Source of the DNA: an uncultured Collinsella sp.
GTDB lineage: Bacteria > Actinomycetota > Coriobacteriia > Coriobacteriales > Coriobacteriaceae
Length of the DNA stretch: 32,445 bases
Direction of reading: 5' to 3'
NCBI GenBank assembly: GCA_900547025.1
Contig: UREZ01000010.1
Coordinates: 1-32,445, forward strand
This document shows, one piece after another, positions 1 to 6,904 of this stretch. Each line of letters starts with the position of its first letter. Within the stretch, counting starts at the first letter, position 1. The notes under the pieces were generated by a model. The model searched no databases. It was not told the origin of the DNA and saw nothing but the letters and a program-made list of their open reading frames with translations. Made by a program: the position numbers and the translations under genes.

Positions 1-292
1 CCGCCTCGCCCTCGCCGGCGTAGGGTAACAGCGCGTCGGCGTGCAGCACGCGCAGCGGTTCCTGGCGGCTAAAGACCGCAGTGCCCGAATAGCCTTTACG
101 CTCGGCGTAGCTCCAGGTTTGGCGATAGCCGGGCAGGTCAATATCAACCTGGCCTTCTTGCAACTTGGTCTCTTGCAACGCCAGGATATCGACGTCGAGT
201 TCTTGCGCGATCTGGATAAAGCTCGGGTCCTTTTTGAGCACGGCGCGCAGGCCGTTGACGTTCCACGAGGCGAAAGTGTAAGTCTGAGGCAT
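1..292 (-). CDS. xth: Exodeoxyribonuclease III, N-terminal part (runs off the window)
   Basis: Reading the minus strand from the ATG at 292 gives about 97 residues beginning MPQTYTFASWNVNGLRAVLK, with LALQETKLQ near residue 45 and YSGTAVFSR near 75. These are the conserved first blocks of the ExoIII/APE endonuclease-exonuclease-phosphatase fold: the metal-binding Asn of SWNVNGLR, the metal-binding Glu of QETKL, and GYSGTA. The family removes nucleotides 3' to 5' and cuts at abasic sites during base-excision repair. An AAAGGA Shine-Dalgarno lies just upstream of the start. The gene is divergent from the sirtuin gene, with about 136 bp between their starts. The catalytic C-terminal half is outside the window, so intactness cannot be judged. 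Confidence 0.9.
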   Translation of the reverse strand, partial: MPQTYTFASWNVNGLRAVLKKDPSFIQIAQELDVDILALQETKLQEGQVDIDLPGYRQTWSYAERKGYSGTAVFSRQEPLRVLHADALLPYAGEGEA

Positions 293-428
293 GGTGTCCT
301 TTCGACGGGGTTGGCAGGCTTAAGATTAGCGCAACAGGGGCGGTGGTGGGCACCGCGCGTGCTGACCCAAAGGCCGCATGCTGGGACATCGCCCGACGCT
401 GCCCGACCAACAAGGACGGAGGACTCAT

Positions 429-1181
429 ATGACGCAGGCGATAACGGACTCCAAACAGGCCTCCGCCGCGCTGGCGGAGCTGTTCGGCACCCACAAGCGC
501 GTGGTCTTCTTTGGCGGCGCGGGCGTTTCCACGGCGAGTGGCATCCCCGATTTCCGCAGCGTGGACGGCCTATATCACCAGCAGTTTGCCTATCCGCCCG
601 AGACCATGCTCTCGCATAGCTTTTACGAGGCGCATCCGGCCGAGTTCTTCGACTTTTACCGCACCAAGATGATCGCGCTTAACGCTAAGCCCAACCGCTG
701 CCACACCAAGCTGGCCGAGTTGGAGCGCGCCGGTAAGCTTGATGCCGTGGTGACGCAAAATATCGACGGTCTGCATCAGATGGCTGGCTCACAGCGCGTG
801 TTCGAGCTGCACGGATCGGTCCATCGCAACATTTGCCAGTCGTGCGGCGCGGTCTATAGCGCCGAGTGGATTTGCTCGCGCGAGCACGAGGACGCCGCGG
901 GCGTGCCCGTGTGTCCTGCGTGCGGCGGGCGCATTAAGCCCGATGTGGTGCTCTACGAGGAGCCGCTCGACGAGCGCGTGCTGACCGGCGCCGTCGCCGC
1001 CATTGCCGCGGCCGATGTCCTCATCGTGGGCGGGACCTCGCTCGTGGTGTATCCGGCGGCGGGCCTTACGCGCTACTTTACCGGCGATACCCTGGCCATT
1101 TGCAATCTCGCTCCCACCGATCAGGATGCAAATGCCGACCTGCTGATTTCTTGCGACATCGCGGCCGCGTTTGCGTTCTAG
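429..1181 (+). CDS. cobB: NAD-dependent protein deacylase of the sirtuin family (CobB-like)
   Basis: The product is a 250-residue sirtuin, a normal length for a bacterial CobB/SIR2 protein. It removes acyl groups from protein lysines using NAD+. Visible signatures are the NAD-binding GAGVSTASGIPDFR near residues 30-43, TQNIDGLH near 109-116, the catalytic His128 in LHGS, a four-cysteine zinc site (Cys136, Cys139, Cys162, Cys165) and the late GGTSLVVYPA block near 201-210. I chose the ATG at 429 because a strong AAGGACGGAGGA Shine-Dalgarno precedes it; an in-frame ATG at 378 would add 17 poorly conserved residues. It lies 94 bp upstream of the folate gene in the same direction, so co-transcription is possible but not shown. 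Confidence 0.95.
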   Translation: MTQAITDSKQASAALAELFGTHKRVVFFGGAGVSTASGIPDFRSVDGLYHQQFAYPPETMLSHSFYEAHPAEFFDFYRTKMIALNAKPNRCHTKLAELERAGKLDAVVTQNIDGLHQMAGSQRVFELHGSVHRNICQSCGAVYSAEWICSREHEDAAGVPVCPACGGRIKPDVVLYEEPLDERVLTGAVAAIAAADVLIVGGTSLVVYPAAGLTRYFTGDTLAICNLAPTDQDANADLLISCDIAAAFAF

Positions 1182-1275
1182 CCCGTGTGCGCGGATACAA
1201 TAGAAAAACTGATTGCAAAGCGACCCCACCGCCTGCGCCCGAGCGCGGTGGCGCGGGCATTTTAGGAGGATGTTC

Positions 1276-3018
1276 ATGGCGAACGATAGCAAGACATGGC
1301 GGTGCGGAAAGTATGAGCTCAGCTTTGACCGCCCGCGCATCATGGGCGTCCTCAACGTGACGCCCGATTCGTTTAGCGACGGTGGGGAGCACTTCGACCC
1401 GGATGCCGCCATCGAGTACGGCCTGGCGATGCTCGACGCCGGTGCCGACATCATCGACGTGGGCGGCGAGTCCACGCGCCCTGGTTTTACCCCGGTCAAC
1501 CCCGACGAGGAGGCTCGCCGCGTGCTGCCCGTGGTGCGCGCGCTGGCCAAAGAGGGCGCTATCGTCTCGATCGACACGCGCCACGTGGCGGTTGCCAAGG
1601 CGGCCGTGCGCTGCGGCGCCTCGATCGTCAACGACGTGACCGGCTTCACCGACCCCAAGATGGTCGAGTTTGTTAAGACGAGCACCTGCGGCGTCATCGT
1701 GATGCATGCCGGCGAGGTCGCCGCGCCCACCCGCACGCACGCAACGGTGCAGCTCGATACCTCGGCAGCGGCGTTTGTTGCCGAGAAGGCGCGCGAGGCG
1801 GCTGCCGAGGCCGCGCGTGAGGCCGAGAAGCCGGCTCGCCGCCGTCGCGGCAAGTTGCTGGGCGAGCCTAAGTCGGAGGCCAAGCTTCCGGGCGGCGTGG
1901 TGCAGCCCTCGTTGCCGTTTGGCGAACCGGAGCCCACGCCCGAGCCTTCAAGCGAGCAGGAGACGCCGGCCGCCGAGCAGGCTGCTGCCGCCGAGACTGT
2001 CGCGCCCGCGCCCGAGGCCGCGCCCGCAGCCACCGAGGCCGAATCGGAGTCCAATGACCGCCTGGCCGCCATGATGCGCCGCAGCGCCCGCCGCGAGGAG
2101 GCCTACGTGCCCACCTCTCAGCTTCGCCGCTTTACCCTGCCCGATTCGGCGCCCATCATGCGCCGTGTCATGGGCTTTCTGTCCGACCAGGCTCGTACGC
2201 TCATCCATGCCGGCGTGTCGCGCGACCGCATCTGCATCGATCCCGGTCCGGGCTTTGGCAAGACGGCCAACGAGGACATCGTCATCCAGCGCGAGACCGC
2301 CAAGATGGCGTCGCTGGGCTATCCGCTCATGTGCGCCGTGTCGCGCAAACGTTTTGTGGGCGCCATCTCGGGCGTGACCGATGCCGCCGCGCGCGATGCC
2401 GCCACGTTTGGCGTGTGCCTGGGCGCTATCCAGGCCGGTGCCAACATCGTACGCGTGCACGACGTCACCGGCTTTGCGCAGTTCCTGAACGGTTACTGGG
2501 CTGTCGCCAAGCCGCAGCCGCGCCGTGCGTTTGTGGCCGTGGGCTCCAACCTGGGGCATCGTTGCGACAACATCCGCGCCGCGCGCGACATGATCGCCGA
2601 GATCCCGCTCACCTGCGTGTCCAATTGCTCGCGTATTTACGAGAGCGAGCCTGCCTACGAGACGCGCCAGGATGCGTTTGCCAACGCCGTCATCGAAATC
2701 AAGACCGAGCTGGCGCCGCTGGTGCTGCTCGACGAGCTCATGAAGATCGAGGCCGAGCTTGGGCGCGACCGCTCCAAAAAGGCCAAGGCCAACGGTCCGC
2801 GCACCATCGACCTGGACCTGCTGTGGATGGACGGCGAGACTCACGGCGGCAAAAAGCTGCGCCTGCCGCATCCTCTCATTGGCGAGCGCGACTTTGTGCT
2901 GGTGCCGCTCGAGGACCTGATGCACGACCCGCCGCGGTTCTTCCGCTACAACGGTGTCGAGGTCAAGGAGCCCGAGGACCGCGTGGGCCATATCGTGGGC
3001 GAATTGGGGCGTATGTAG
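1276..3018 (+). CDS. folP-folK: Fused dihydropteroate synthase / hydroxymethyldihydropterin pyrophosphokinase
   Basis: This 580-residue protein joins two consecutive folate-pathway enzymes. Residues 20-410 are DHPS: IMGVLNVTPDSFSDGG (22-37), GGESTRPG (63-70), SIDT (98-101), MH (143-144), DPGPGFGK (322-329), SRKRF (356-360) and RVHD (393-396). Residues about 417-575 are HPPK: AVGSNLGHR (421-429), SRIYESEP (452-459) and GPRTIDLDLL (507-516). HPPK pyrophosphorylates the pterin, which DHPS condenses with p-aminobenzoate. A Pro/Ala/Glu-rich stretch of about 150 residues (roughly 147-296) interrupts the DHPS barrel where E. coli FolP has only a short loop. The start at 1276 is set by AGGAGG at 1264-1269; an ATG at 1270 overlaps the ribosome site. 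It abuts the next gene (stop 3016-3018, next ATG 3019). Confidence 0.95.
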   Translation: MANDSKTWRCGKYELSFDRPRIMGVLNVTPDSFSDGGEHFDPDAAIEYGLAMLDAGADIIDVGGESTRPGFTPVNPDEEARRVLPVVRALAKEGAIVSIDTRHVAVAKAAVRCGASIVNDVTGFTDPKMVEFVKTSTCGVIVMHAGEVAAPTRTHATVQLDTSAAAFVAEKAREAAAEAAREAEKPARRRRGKLLGEPKSEAKLPGGVVQPSLPFGEPEPTPEPSSEQETPAAEQAAAAETVAPAPEAAPAATEAESESNDRLAAMMRRSARREEAYVPTSQLRRFTLPDSAPIMRRVMGFLSDQARTLIHAGVSRDRICIDPGPGFGKTANEDIVIQRETAKMASLGYPLMCAVSRKRFVGAISGVTDAAARDAATFGVCLGAIQAGANIVRVHDVTGFAQFLNGYWAVAKPQPRRAFVAVGSNLGHRCDNIRAARDMIAEIPLTCVSNCSRIYESEPAYETRQDAFANAVIEIKTELAPLVLLDELMKIEAELGRDRSKKAKANGPRTIDLDLLWMDGETHGGKKLRLPHPLIGERDFVLVPLEDLMHDPPRFFRYNGVEVKEPEDRVGHIVGELGRM

Positions 3019-3720
3019 ATGATCGAGATGAATGCTGTTGTCGCCGGTACCGAGCTTGACGCCGCGCGCGACGCGGGCCGCGAGGGTGCGTCCGCGGGCT
3101 GGTGCGCTTGGAGCGCGGGCGATGCTTCGCTGACGTTTTCGCTGATCGTGCGCCCGGACGTGAACATGCATGCCTTCCACGGCCTGCCGTTTGTGGCTGC
3201 GATGGGCATGATGGACGCGCTCGTGGGCACGGCTTCGACGCCGGGGTTGGGCCTTGCCGGTAAGGTGGGTATCCAGTGGCCGAGCGATATCGTGTGCGGT
3301 GCGCCTGCGTTTGAGACGTCGCTCGCGCGTGTTGCCGTGAACGGCGGTGCCGCTGCTGCGGGCATGTTCGGTGCCGTGACGGTGGATATTGAGCGTTCGG
3401 CGCTGGGCGAGCTTGGTGTGGACGTGGCTGACGAAGCGCTGGTCGAGACGCTGGCCGCCGCCGTGCTGGCCCGCGTGGACGCTTGGGCGGTTGTTGCCAA
3501 CACGCCGCAAGGCGCCGCAGGGCCGCTGGCTCCCGTGCTGGGCGAGTACTTCGACATGGTGCCGCTGCTGGGCCGCCAAGTTGCGGCGGTGTCGCCCAAC
3601 GGCCTGCCGCTTGCGGTCGGTGTGTTTGCAGGCCTGGACATCTGGGGCCGCGCGACCATTAAGACCGATGCCGGCGAGCAGGAGTTTCCGCCCGAGGCCG
3701 TACGAATTCGCGGGCTGTAG
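3019..3720 (+). CDS. Biotin-protein-ligase-like protein with degenerate active site
   Basis: The 233-residue product resembles the BirA/LplA/LipB fold. WSAGDASLTFSLIVRP (31-46) matches the W-S-P-x-G-x-L-x-x-S-x-x-L-R-P block of biotin ligases, QWPSDIV (86-92) matches K-W-P-N-D, and GVFAGLDIWGRATIK (201-215) matches the C-terminal SH3-like BPL domain. Two catalytic features look wrong: the GRGRRGR adenylate loop is replaced by GREGASAG (20-27), and I see no equivalent of the catalytic Lys in KLAGIL after the WPSD motif. It may be a non-catalytic relative or a divergent ligase. The ATG directly follows the folPK stop codon, implying translational coupling. BirA is often next to CoaX in other bacteria, and coaX lies just beyond the ATPase here. 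No terminator separates it from folPK; one follows it. Confidence 0.6.
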   Translation: MIEMNAVVAGTELDAARDAGREGASAGWCAWSAGDASLTFSLIVRPDVNMHAFHGLPFVAAMGMMDALVGTASTPGLGLAGKVGIQWPSDIVCGAPAFETSLARVAVNGGAAAAGMFGAVTVDIERSALGELGVDVADEALVETLAAAVLARVDAWAVVANTPQGAAGPLAPVLGEYFDMVPLLGRQVAAVSPNGLPLAVGVFAGLDIWGRATIKTDAGEQEFPPEAVRIRGL

Positions 3721-3759
3721 CGCGGGGCGTTCGCGCCCAAAGATAGACATGACAACAAG

Positions 3760-3789
3760 ACCCTCCTCGGCCTGTGCCGGGGAGGGTTT
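3760..3789 (+). terminator. Intrinsic terminator after the folate / BPL-like genes
   Basis: ACCCTCC pairs with GGAGGGT, extended by TCGG/CCGG-type pairing around a CCTGTG loop, and is followed by TTTC. It ends the plus-strand gene run 40 bp after the stop codon. Confidence 0.65.
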
Positions 3790-3818
3790 CGCCTATCTGG
3801 GGAATGGGTTGCCAGCGC

Positions 3819-3861
3819 CCTATTCCTCAAAACTGAAAAATTTTCGTTTTTGAGGAATAGG
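3819..3861. repeat. 43-bp palindrome, copy 1 of 3 around the ATPase gene
   Basis: Arms CCTATTCCTCAAAA and TTTTGAGGAATAGG enclose an AT-rich centre with GAAAAATTTTC. The whole unit is nearly self-complementary. The same unit recurs at 3905-3946 and 5178-5220. It lies downstream of the terminator at 3760-3789 and upstream of the ATPase gene. Confidence 0.9.
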
Positions 3862-3904
3862 ATTAAGGCAGCTCGGTCTTTCGCGAGGTATATTCGCTAT
3901 AGAG

Positions 3905-3946
3905 CCTATTCCTCAAAACTGAAAATTTTTCAATTTTGAGGAATAG
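3905..3946. repeat. Palindrome, copy 2 of 3 (immediately upstream of ATPase)
   Basis: Same CTATTCCTCAAAA / TTTTGAGGAATAG arms as copy 1, with centre CTGAAAATTTTTCAA. It ends 26 bp before the ATPase start codon, so it is probably in the 5' leader or promoter. Copies 1 and 2 are spaced 86 bp apart. Short AT-rich TATATT and TATAGA boxes lie between them. Confidence 0.9.
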
Positions 3947-3972
3947 CGATAAAAGACCGCGAGGAGGCCCCA

Positions 3973-5169
3973 ATGAAACTCATCAATAGAACGTCATATA
4001 TGGACACGTTGACGAGCCTTATTGGCGTGCCGGACATCAAGGTCATCACGGGCATCCGTCGTAGCGGTAAATCAAAATTGCTCGAGGCCCTCCGCGATTA
4101 CATGGAGGCAAATCTGTCCAATTCGAATGTCATCCATATCAACTACAACCTCGATGAGTTCGAGAATCTGCTCGAGTATCACGCGCTGCTCGCCTATGTA
4201 AAAGAGCATCGAGTGTCCGGCAAACAAAACTTTCTGCTTATCGATGAAGTTCAGATGTGCGACGGTTTTGAGCGTGCGATCAACAGCCTCCACGCATCCG
4301 AGCAGTACGACATATTCATTACCGGATCGAATGCCTTTTTGCTGTCGAGCGATCTGTCGACGCTCTTTACGGGGCGTACGTTTGAGATCGAGGTTTTCCC
4401 ATTCTCGTTTGAGGAGTATCGACTCTATGGCGACGAGGGCGAGGTCGACCGCGACTTCGATGAGTACGCGAGAACCGGCGGTATGTCCGGCTCCTACCCT
4501 TATCCACTGCAGGAGCAGCGTTATCAATATCTCTCCAATGTCTTCAAAACGCTCATCGTGAGAGATATCGTGCAGCGGCATAACGTGAGAAACGAATCGG
4601 CGCTGCTGCGCATTGCCGATTACATGATGGACAACGTATCCAACATAACGTCGGCACGTAACATTACGGATATTTTGAACGCGGATGGGCTAAAGATAAC
4701 GAACAAGACGGTCGGCACGTACATGGGGTGCCTGTGCGATGCGTTTGCCTTCTATAAAGTTCGTCGGTACGACATCCGCGGCAAAAAATACCTTAAGAGC
4801 GGCGAGAAGTATTACCTGGCAGACCACGCGTTCAAATACGCGCTGCTCGGTACACGTGATATGGATTGGGGACGCGTATACGAGAACATGGTGGCAATCG
4901 AGCTGCTGCGCCGCGGATACGAGGTATACGTCGGCGTGCTCTATAAAAAGGAAATAGACTTTGTAGCAATCAAGCGAAGCGAGAAGCTCTACATTCAGGT
5001 GAGCGACGACATCAGCTCGGATAAGACATTTGAACGCGAGATTTCACCACTGCTGAGCATTGGCGACGCGTACCCCAAGATGATTCTCGCCCGCACGCAT
5101 CACGAGGCCACGGACCGCAATGGGGTGCAGATCGTGGACCTGGCGAGGTGGCTGTGCGGTGAGACGTAG
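3973..5169 (+). CDS. AAA_14 / DUF4143 family ATPase
   Basis: A 398-residue protein of the prokaryotic AAA_14 plus DUF4143 family, whose members are abundant but lack an agreed function. Residues 27-34 (GIRRSGKS) are the Walker A motif, 87-92 (FLLIDE) Walker B, 117-120 (TGSN) a sensor-1-like block, and GR at 134-135 a candidate arginine finger. The C-terminal DUF4143 half contains YENMVAIELLRRGYEV and EIDFVA...YIQVS, an E-D-x-Q arrangement like a PD-(D/E)XK nuclease core. GGAGG precedes the ATG. Its codon use is less GC-biased than the flanking core genes, and it sits alone between three copies of one palindrome, splitting the BPL-like gene from coaX. Both facts suggest insertion as a unit. 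Toxin, defence or mobile functions are all possible; none is shown. Confidence 0.85.
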   Translation: MKLINRTSYMDTLTSLIGVPDIKVITGIRRSGKSKLLEALRDYMEANLSNSNVIHINYNLDEFENLLEYHALLAYVKEHRVSGKQNFLLIDEVQMCDGFERAINSLHASEQYDIFITGSNAFLLSSDLSTLFTGRTFEIEVFPFSFEEYRLYGDEGEVDRDFDEYARTGGMSGSYPYPLQEQRYQYLSNVFKTLIVRDIVQRHNVRNESALLRIADYMMDNVSNITSARNITDILNADGLKITNKTVGTYMGCLCDAFAFYKVRRYDIRGKKYLKSGEKYYLADHAFKYALLGTRDMDWGRVYENMVAIELLRRGYEVYVGVLYKKEIDFVAIKRSEKLYIQVSDDISSDKTFEREISPLLSIGDAYPKMILARTHHEATDRNGVQIVDLARWLCGET

Positions 5170-5177
5170 CAGAAAGT

Positions 5178-5220
5178 CCTATTCCTCAAAACTAAAAAAT
5201 TTTCGATTTTGAGGAATAGG
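5178..5220. repeat. Palindrome, copy 3 of 3 (just downstream of ATPase)
   Basis: CCTATTCCTCAAAA and TTTTGAGGAATAGG arms identical to copy 1. It starts 9 bp after the ATPase stop codon and could fold as a transcript-end hairpin between the convergent ATPase and coaX genes. Confidence 0.9.
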
Positions 5221-5269
5221 ACCAATGCGTTGCCTAGTTCGCCACTCGTGCTCGACTTAGGTCCCCGTC

Positions 5270-6043
5270 CTACCCCAGCTCCTGCATGCGGCGGTAGATT
5301 TCGCAAATGCCTTTGATGGTGAGTTGTCCATCGACCACGTCGAAGGCGCCGGTTGAATCGGCGACGATGCTGGCGAGACCGCCCGTGGCGATAACGGTGG
5401 CATCTTCGCGGCCCAGCTCGCGCTTCATGCGCGCGACCAGGCCCTCAGCCATGGCGGCGGCGCCCGTTACGGCGCCGACCTTGATGCACTCCTCGGTATC
5501 GCGGCCGATGGCGTGCTCGGGCGCCTCGAGCGGAACGCTGGCGAGCTTGGCAGCGCGGGCAGCTAGCGCGTCCATGGAGATGCGGATGCCCGGCGCGATC
5601 GCTCCGCCAATGTAATAGCCGTCCTCATCGATGACGTCGATATTGGTTGCGGTGCCAAAGTCCACCACGATCGCCGGCGCGCCGTAGAAAGCTTCGGCTG
5701 CGACGGCGTTAGCTACGCGGTCGGCGCCCACGGCCTGGGGTCGCGCCGCACGCAGCTTGGTCACGGCGGCCGTCTGCGGCCCGATGACGATGGCGTCTGC
5801 GGCAATGCGGTCGGCCACGGCGTGCCATTCGCGCGAGAGCTGCGGCACCACGCCGGCAAAGGCGATCGCGTCGACCGCGTCGAGTGAAAGGCCGTACATC
5901 TTAAAGAAACCCATCAGGCGCACATGGATCTCGTCGGCGGTATAGGAGCGGTCGGTGGGCATACGCCACGACTGCACCAGCTCGTCTCCGTCAAACAGGC
6001 CCATGGCCGTCTGCGTGTTTCCCATATCGATAGCGAGCAGCAT
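5270..6043 (-). CDS. coaX: Type III pantothenate kinase
   Basis: The 257-residue product phosphorylates pantothenate, the first step of coenzyme A synthesis. Family marks are the N-terminal phosphate-binding AIDMGNTQT (4-12), GADR (106-109) of the substrate site, and VVDFGTATNID (126-136). Type III kinases use a monovalent cation and are not feedback-inhibited by CoA. The ATG at 6043 is preceded by GGGAG; the reading frame stays open upstream into the tRNA region, but those residues are not family-like. Transcription is opposite to the neighbouring ATPase and tRNA genes. Length matches the usual 255-260 residues. Confidence 0.95.
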   Translation of the reverse strand: MLLAIDMGNTQTAMGLFDGDELVQSWRMPTDRSYTADEIHVRLMGFFKMYGLSLDAVDAIAFAGVVPQLSREWHAVADRIAADAIVIGPQTAAVTKLRAARPQAVGADRVANAVAAEAFYGAPAIVVDFGTATNIDVIDEDGYYIGGAIAPGIRISMDALAARAAKLASVPLEAPEHAIGRDTEECIKVGAVTGAAAMAEGLVARMKRELGREDATVIATGGLASIVADSTGAFDVVDGQLTIKGICEIYRRMQELG

Positions 6044-6179
6044 GTCTACTCCCGGTGTCGGCGTAAAAGGACGCGCACCATTGTATACGTGCCGTCGGCG
6101 GCGCTCGGCTGCGATTCGTTTACGGCGATAGGGGCTGAGGGGTTTAAATATGAAGGAATTATGCTCTACGAGATTTTCC

Positions 6180-6208
6180 TTGCCGTTTACCGAACTCCCG
6201 CGTAATAT
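6180..6208 (+). promoter_or_regulatory. Predicted sigma70-type promoter of the initiator tRNA gene
   Basis: TTGCCG at 6180-6185 and TAATAT at 6203-6208 are 17 bp apart, giving a start near 6215, about 25 bp before the tRNA. This is prediction from consensus only. Confidence 0.6.
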
Positions 6209-6239
6209 TCTTTCTTGCGCACATGAGGCGCCCAGACAT

Positions 6240-6316
6240 TGCGGGGTGGAGCAGTCTGGTAGCTCGCCGGGCTCATAACCCGGAGGTCGTAGGTTCAAAT
6301 CCTGCCCCCGCGACCA
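6240..6316 (+). tRNA. tRNA-fMet (anticodon CAT), initiator
   Basis: The 77-nt cloverleaf closes fully, with encoded CCA: acceptor TGCGGGG/CCCCGCG, D stem GAGC/GCTC, anticodon arm CCGGG-CTCATAA-CCCGG, and T arm GTAGG-TTCAAAT-CCTGC. The three consecutive G-C pairs at the bottom of the anticodon stem (GGG/CCC) mark it as the initiator. The 1-72 pair is U-G, weak like the usual initiator C-A mismatch. Its 3' part is one end of the direct repeat bounding the genomic island. Confidence 0.95.
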
Positions 6317-6331
6317 AGAACTTGCAGCTCG
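6274..6331 (+). repeat. attL: 58-bp direct repeat, island left boundary
   Basis: From CATAACCCGG of the tRNA anticodon arm through the CCA and on to GCAGCTCG, the 58 bases are identical to 16267-16324. The match ends inside the terminator stem that follows the tRNA. This is the standard geometry of tyrosine-recombinase integration into a tRNA 3' end. Confidence 0.9.
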
Positions 6332-6358
6332 GAAGCAAAATTGCTTCCGAGCTTTTTC
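6326..6358 (+). terminator. Intrinsic terminator after tRNA-fMet
   Basis: AGCTCGGAAGC pairs with GCTTCCGAGCT around AAAATT, followed by TTTTTC. The 5' arm begins in the attL repeat and the 3' arm belongs to the island. Confidence 0.85.
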
Positions 6359-6372
6359 TTTATCGGTTTACT

Positions 6373-6394
6373 TTGCGGGTGAATTGCGGGTGAA
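6373..6394. repeat. Tandem 11-bp repeat TTGCGGGTGAA x2 beside attL
   Basis: Two perfect head-to-tail copies (6373-6383 and 6384-6394) start 42 bp inside attL. Short direct repeats in this position are typical arm-type sites for integrase or excisionase; that role is inferred. Confidence 0.7.
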
Positions 6395-6672
6395 TCCTGA
6401 GTCAATTTATTATGTGAAGCAAATAAACCATTGATAATCGCGGGCCGGTCGGCTTGACTTATCGACCGATAAACTCCAATTGGGAGGAGTTTCGGCGGTC
6501 CTTAGCTAATAATAGTGCCGGGGATGGATTGCGCCGCCCCCGGACCTTGCGCGCCAAAGGGACGAGTCCCCTTGGAACCCCGTCTATTGCTCTCAACACG
6601 GAAACAGGGGAGTGGGGGATACGGGTTGTAGGATGCCGACGGGCGAGCGCTATGCTGTCTCAAGTCCGCATG
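6395..6672. other. Island flank with no convincing gene
   Basis: An open frame 6454-6675 exists, but its composition is not protein-like and no ribosome site was found. I see no RNA gene or terminator here. The stretch probably holds decayed sequence left by integration. Confidence 0.4.
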
Positions 6673-6675
6673 TAG

Positions 6676-6861
6676 CTTGTTCGGAGGCTGTCTCTGCGTC
6701 TCAAGGCGGGCAATGAATTCTGGCAATCGAACTTCTTCGTATCTGTTCGCTGCGACTTGAGCGATGCGCTCCGCACAAATAATGTTGCCGAAGCATGCGG
6801 AATATCAGAAGAGAGATTGCAGGACATGAGTCAGCGCATGAAGAGCTGCCCGTCGTTTTGA
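6676..6861 (+). pseudogene. Possible gene remnant, C-terminal fragment
   Basis: After a TAG at 6673-6675 the frame reads through about 61 residues that look like real protein, including EFWQSNFFVSVRCDLSDALR and NNVAEACGISEERLQ, then stops at TGA 6859-6861. There is no ATG or ribosome site at its head. I do not recognise the family. It may be the tail of a gene destroyed by island rearrangement, or chance. Confidence 0.25.
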
Positions 6862-6904
6862 TAATGACATAATTAAGTGGCAAACTAAAGCGATCGGAGC
6901 GACC

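Noticed and set aside
1948..3750. 600-residue minus-strand frame opposite folPK and the BPL-like gene
   Set aside because: Antisense to two recognised genes, rich in His, Arg and Ala without motif.
6454..6675. 73-residue ORF in the island flank
   Set aside because: No ribosome site, composition not protein-like, overlapped by other short frames.
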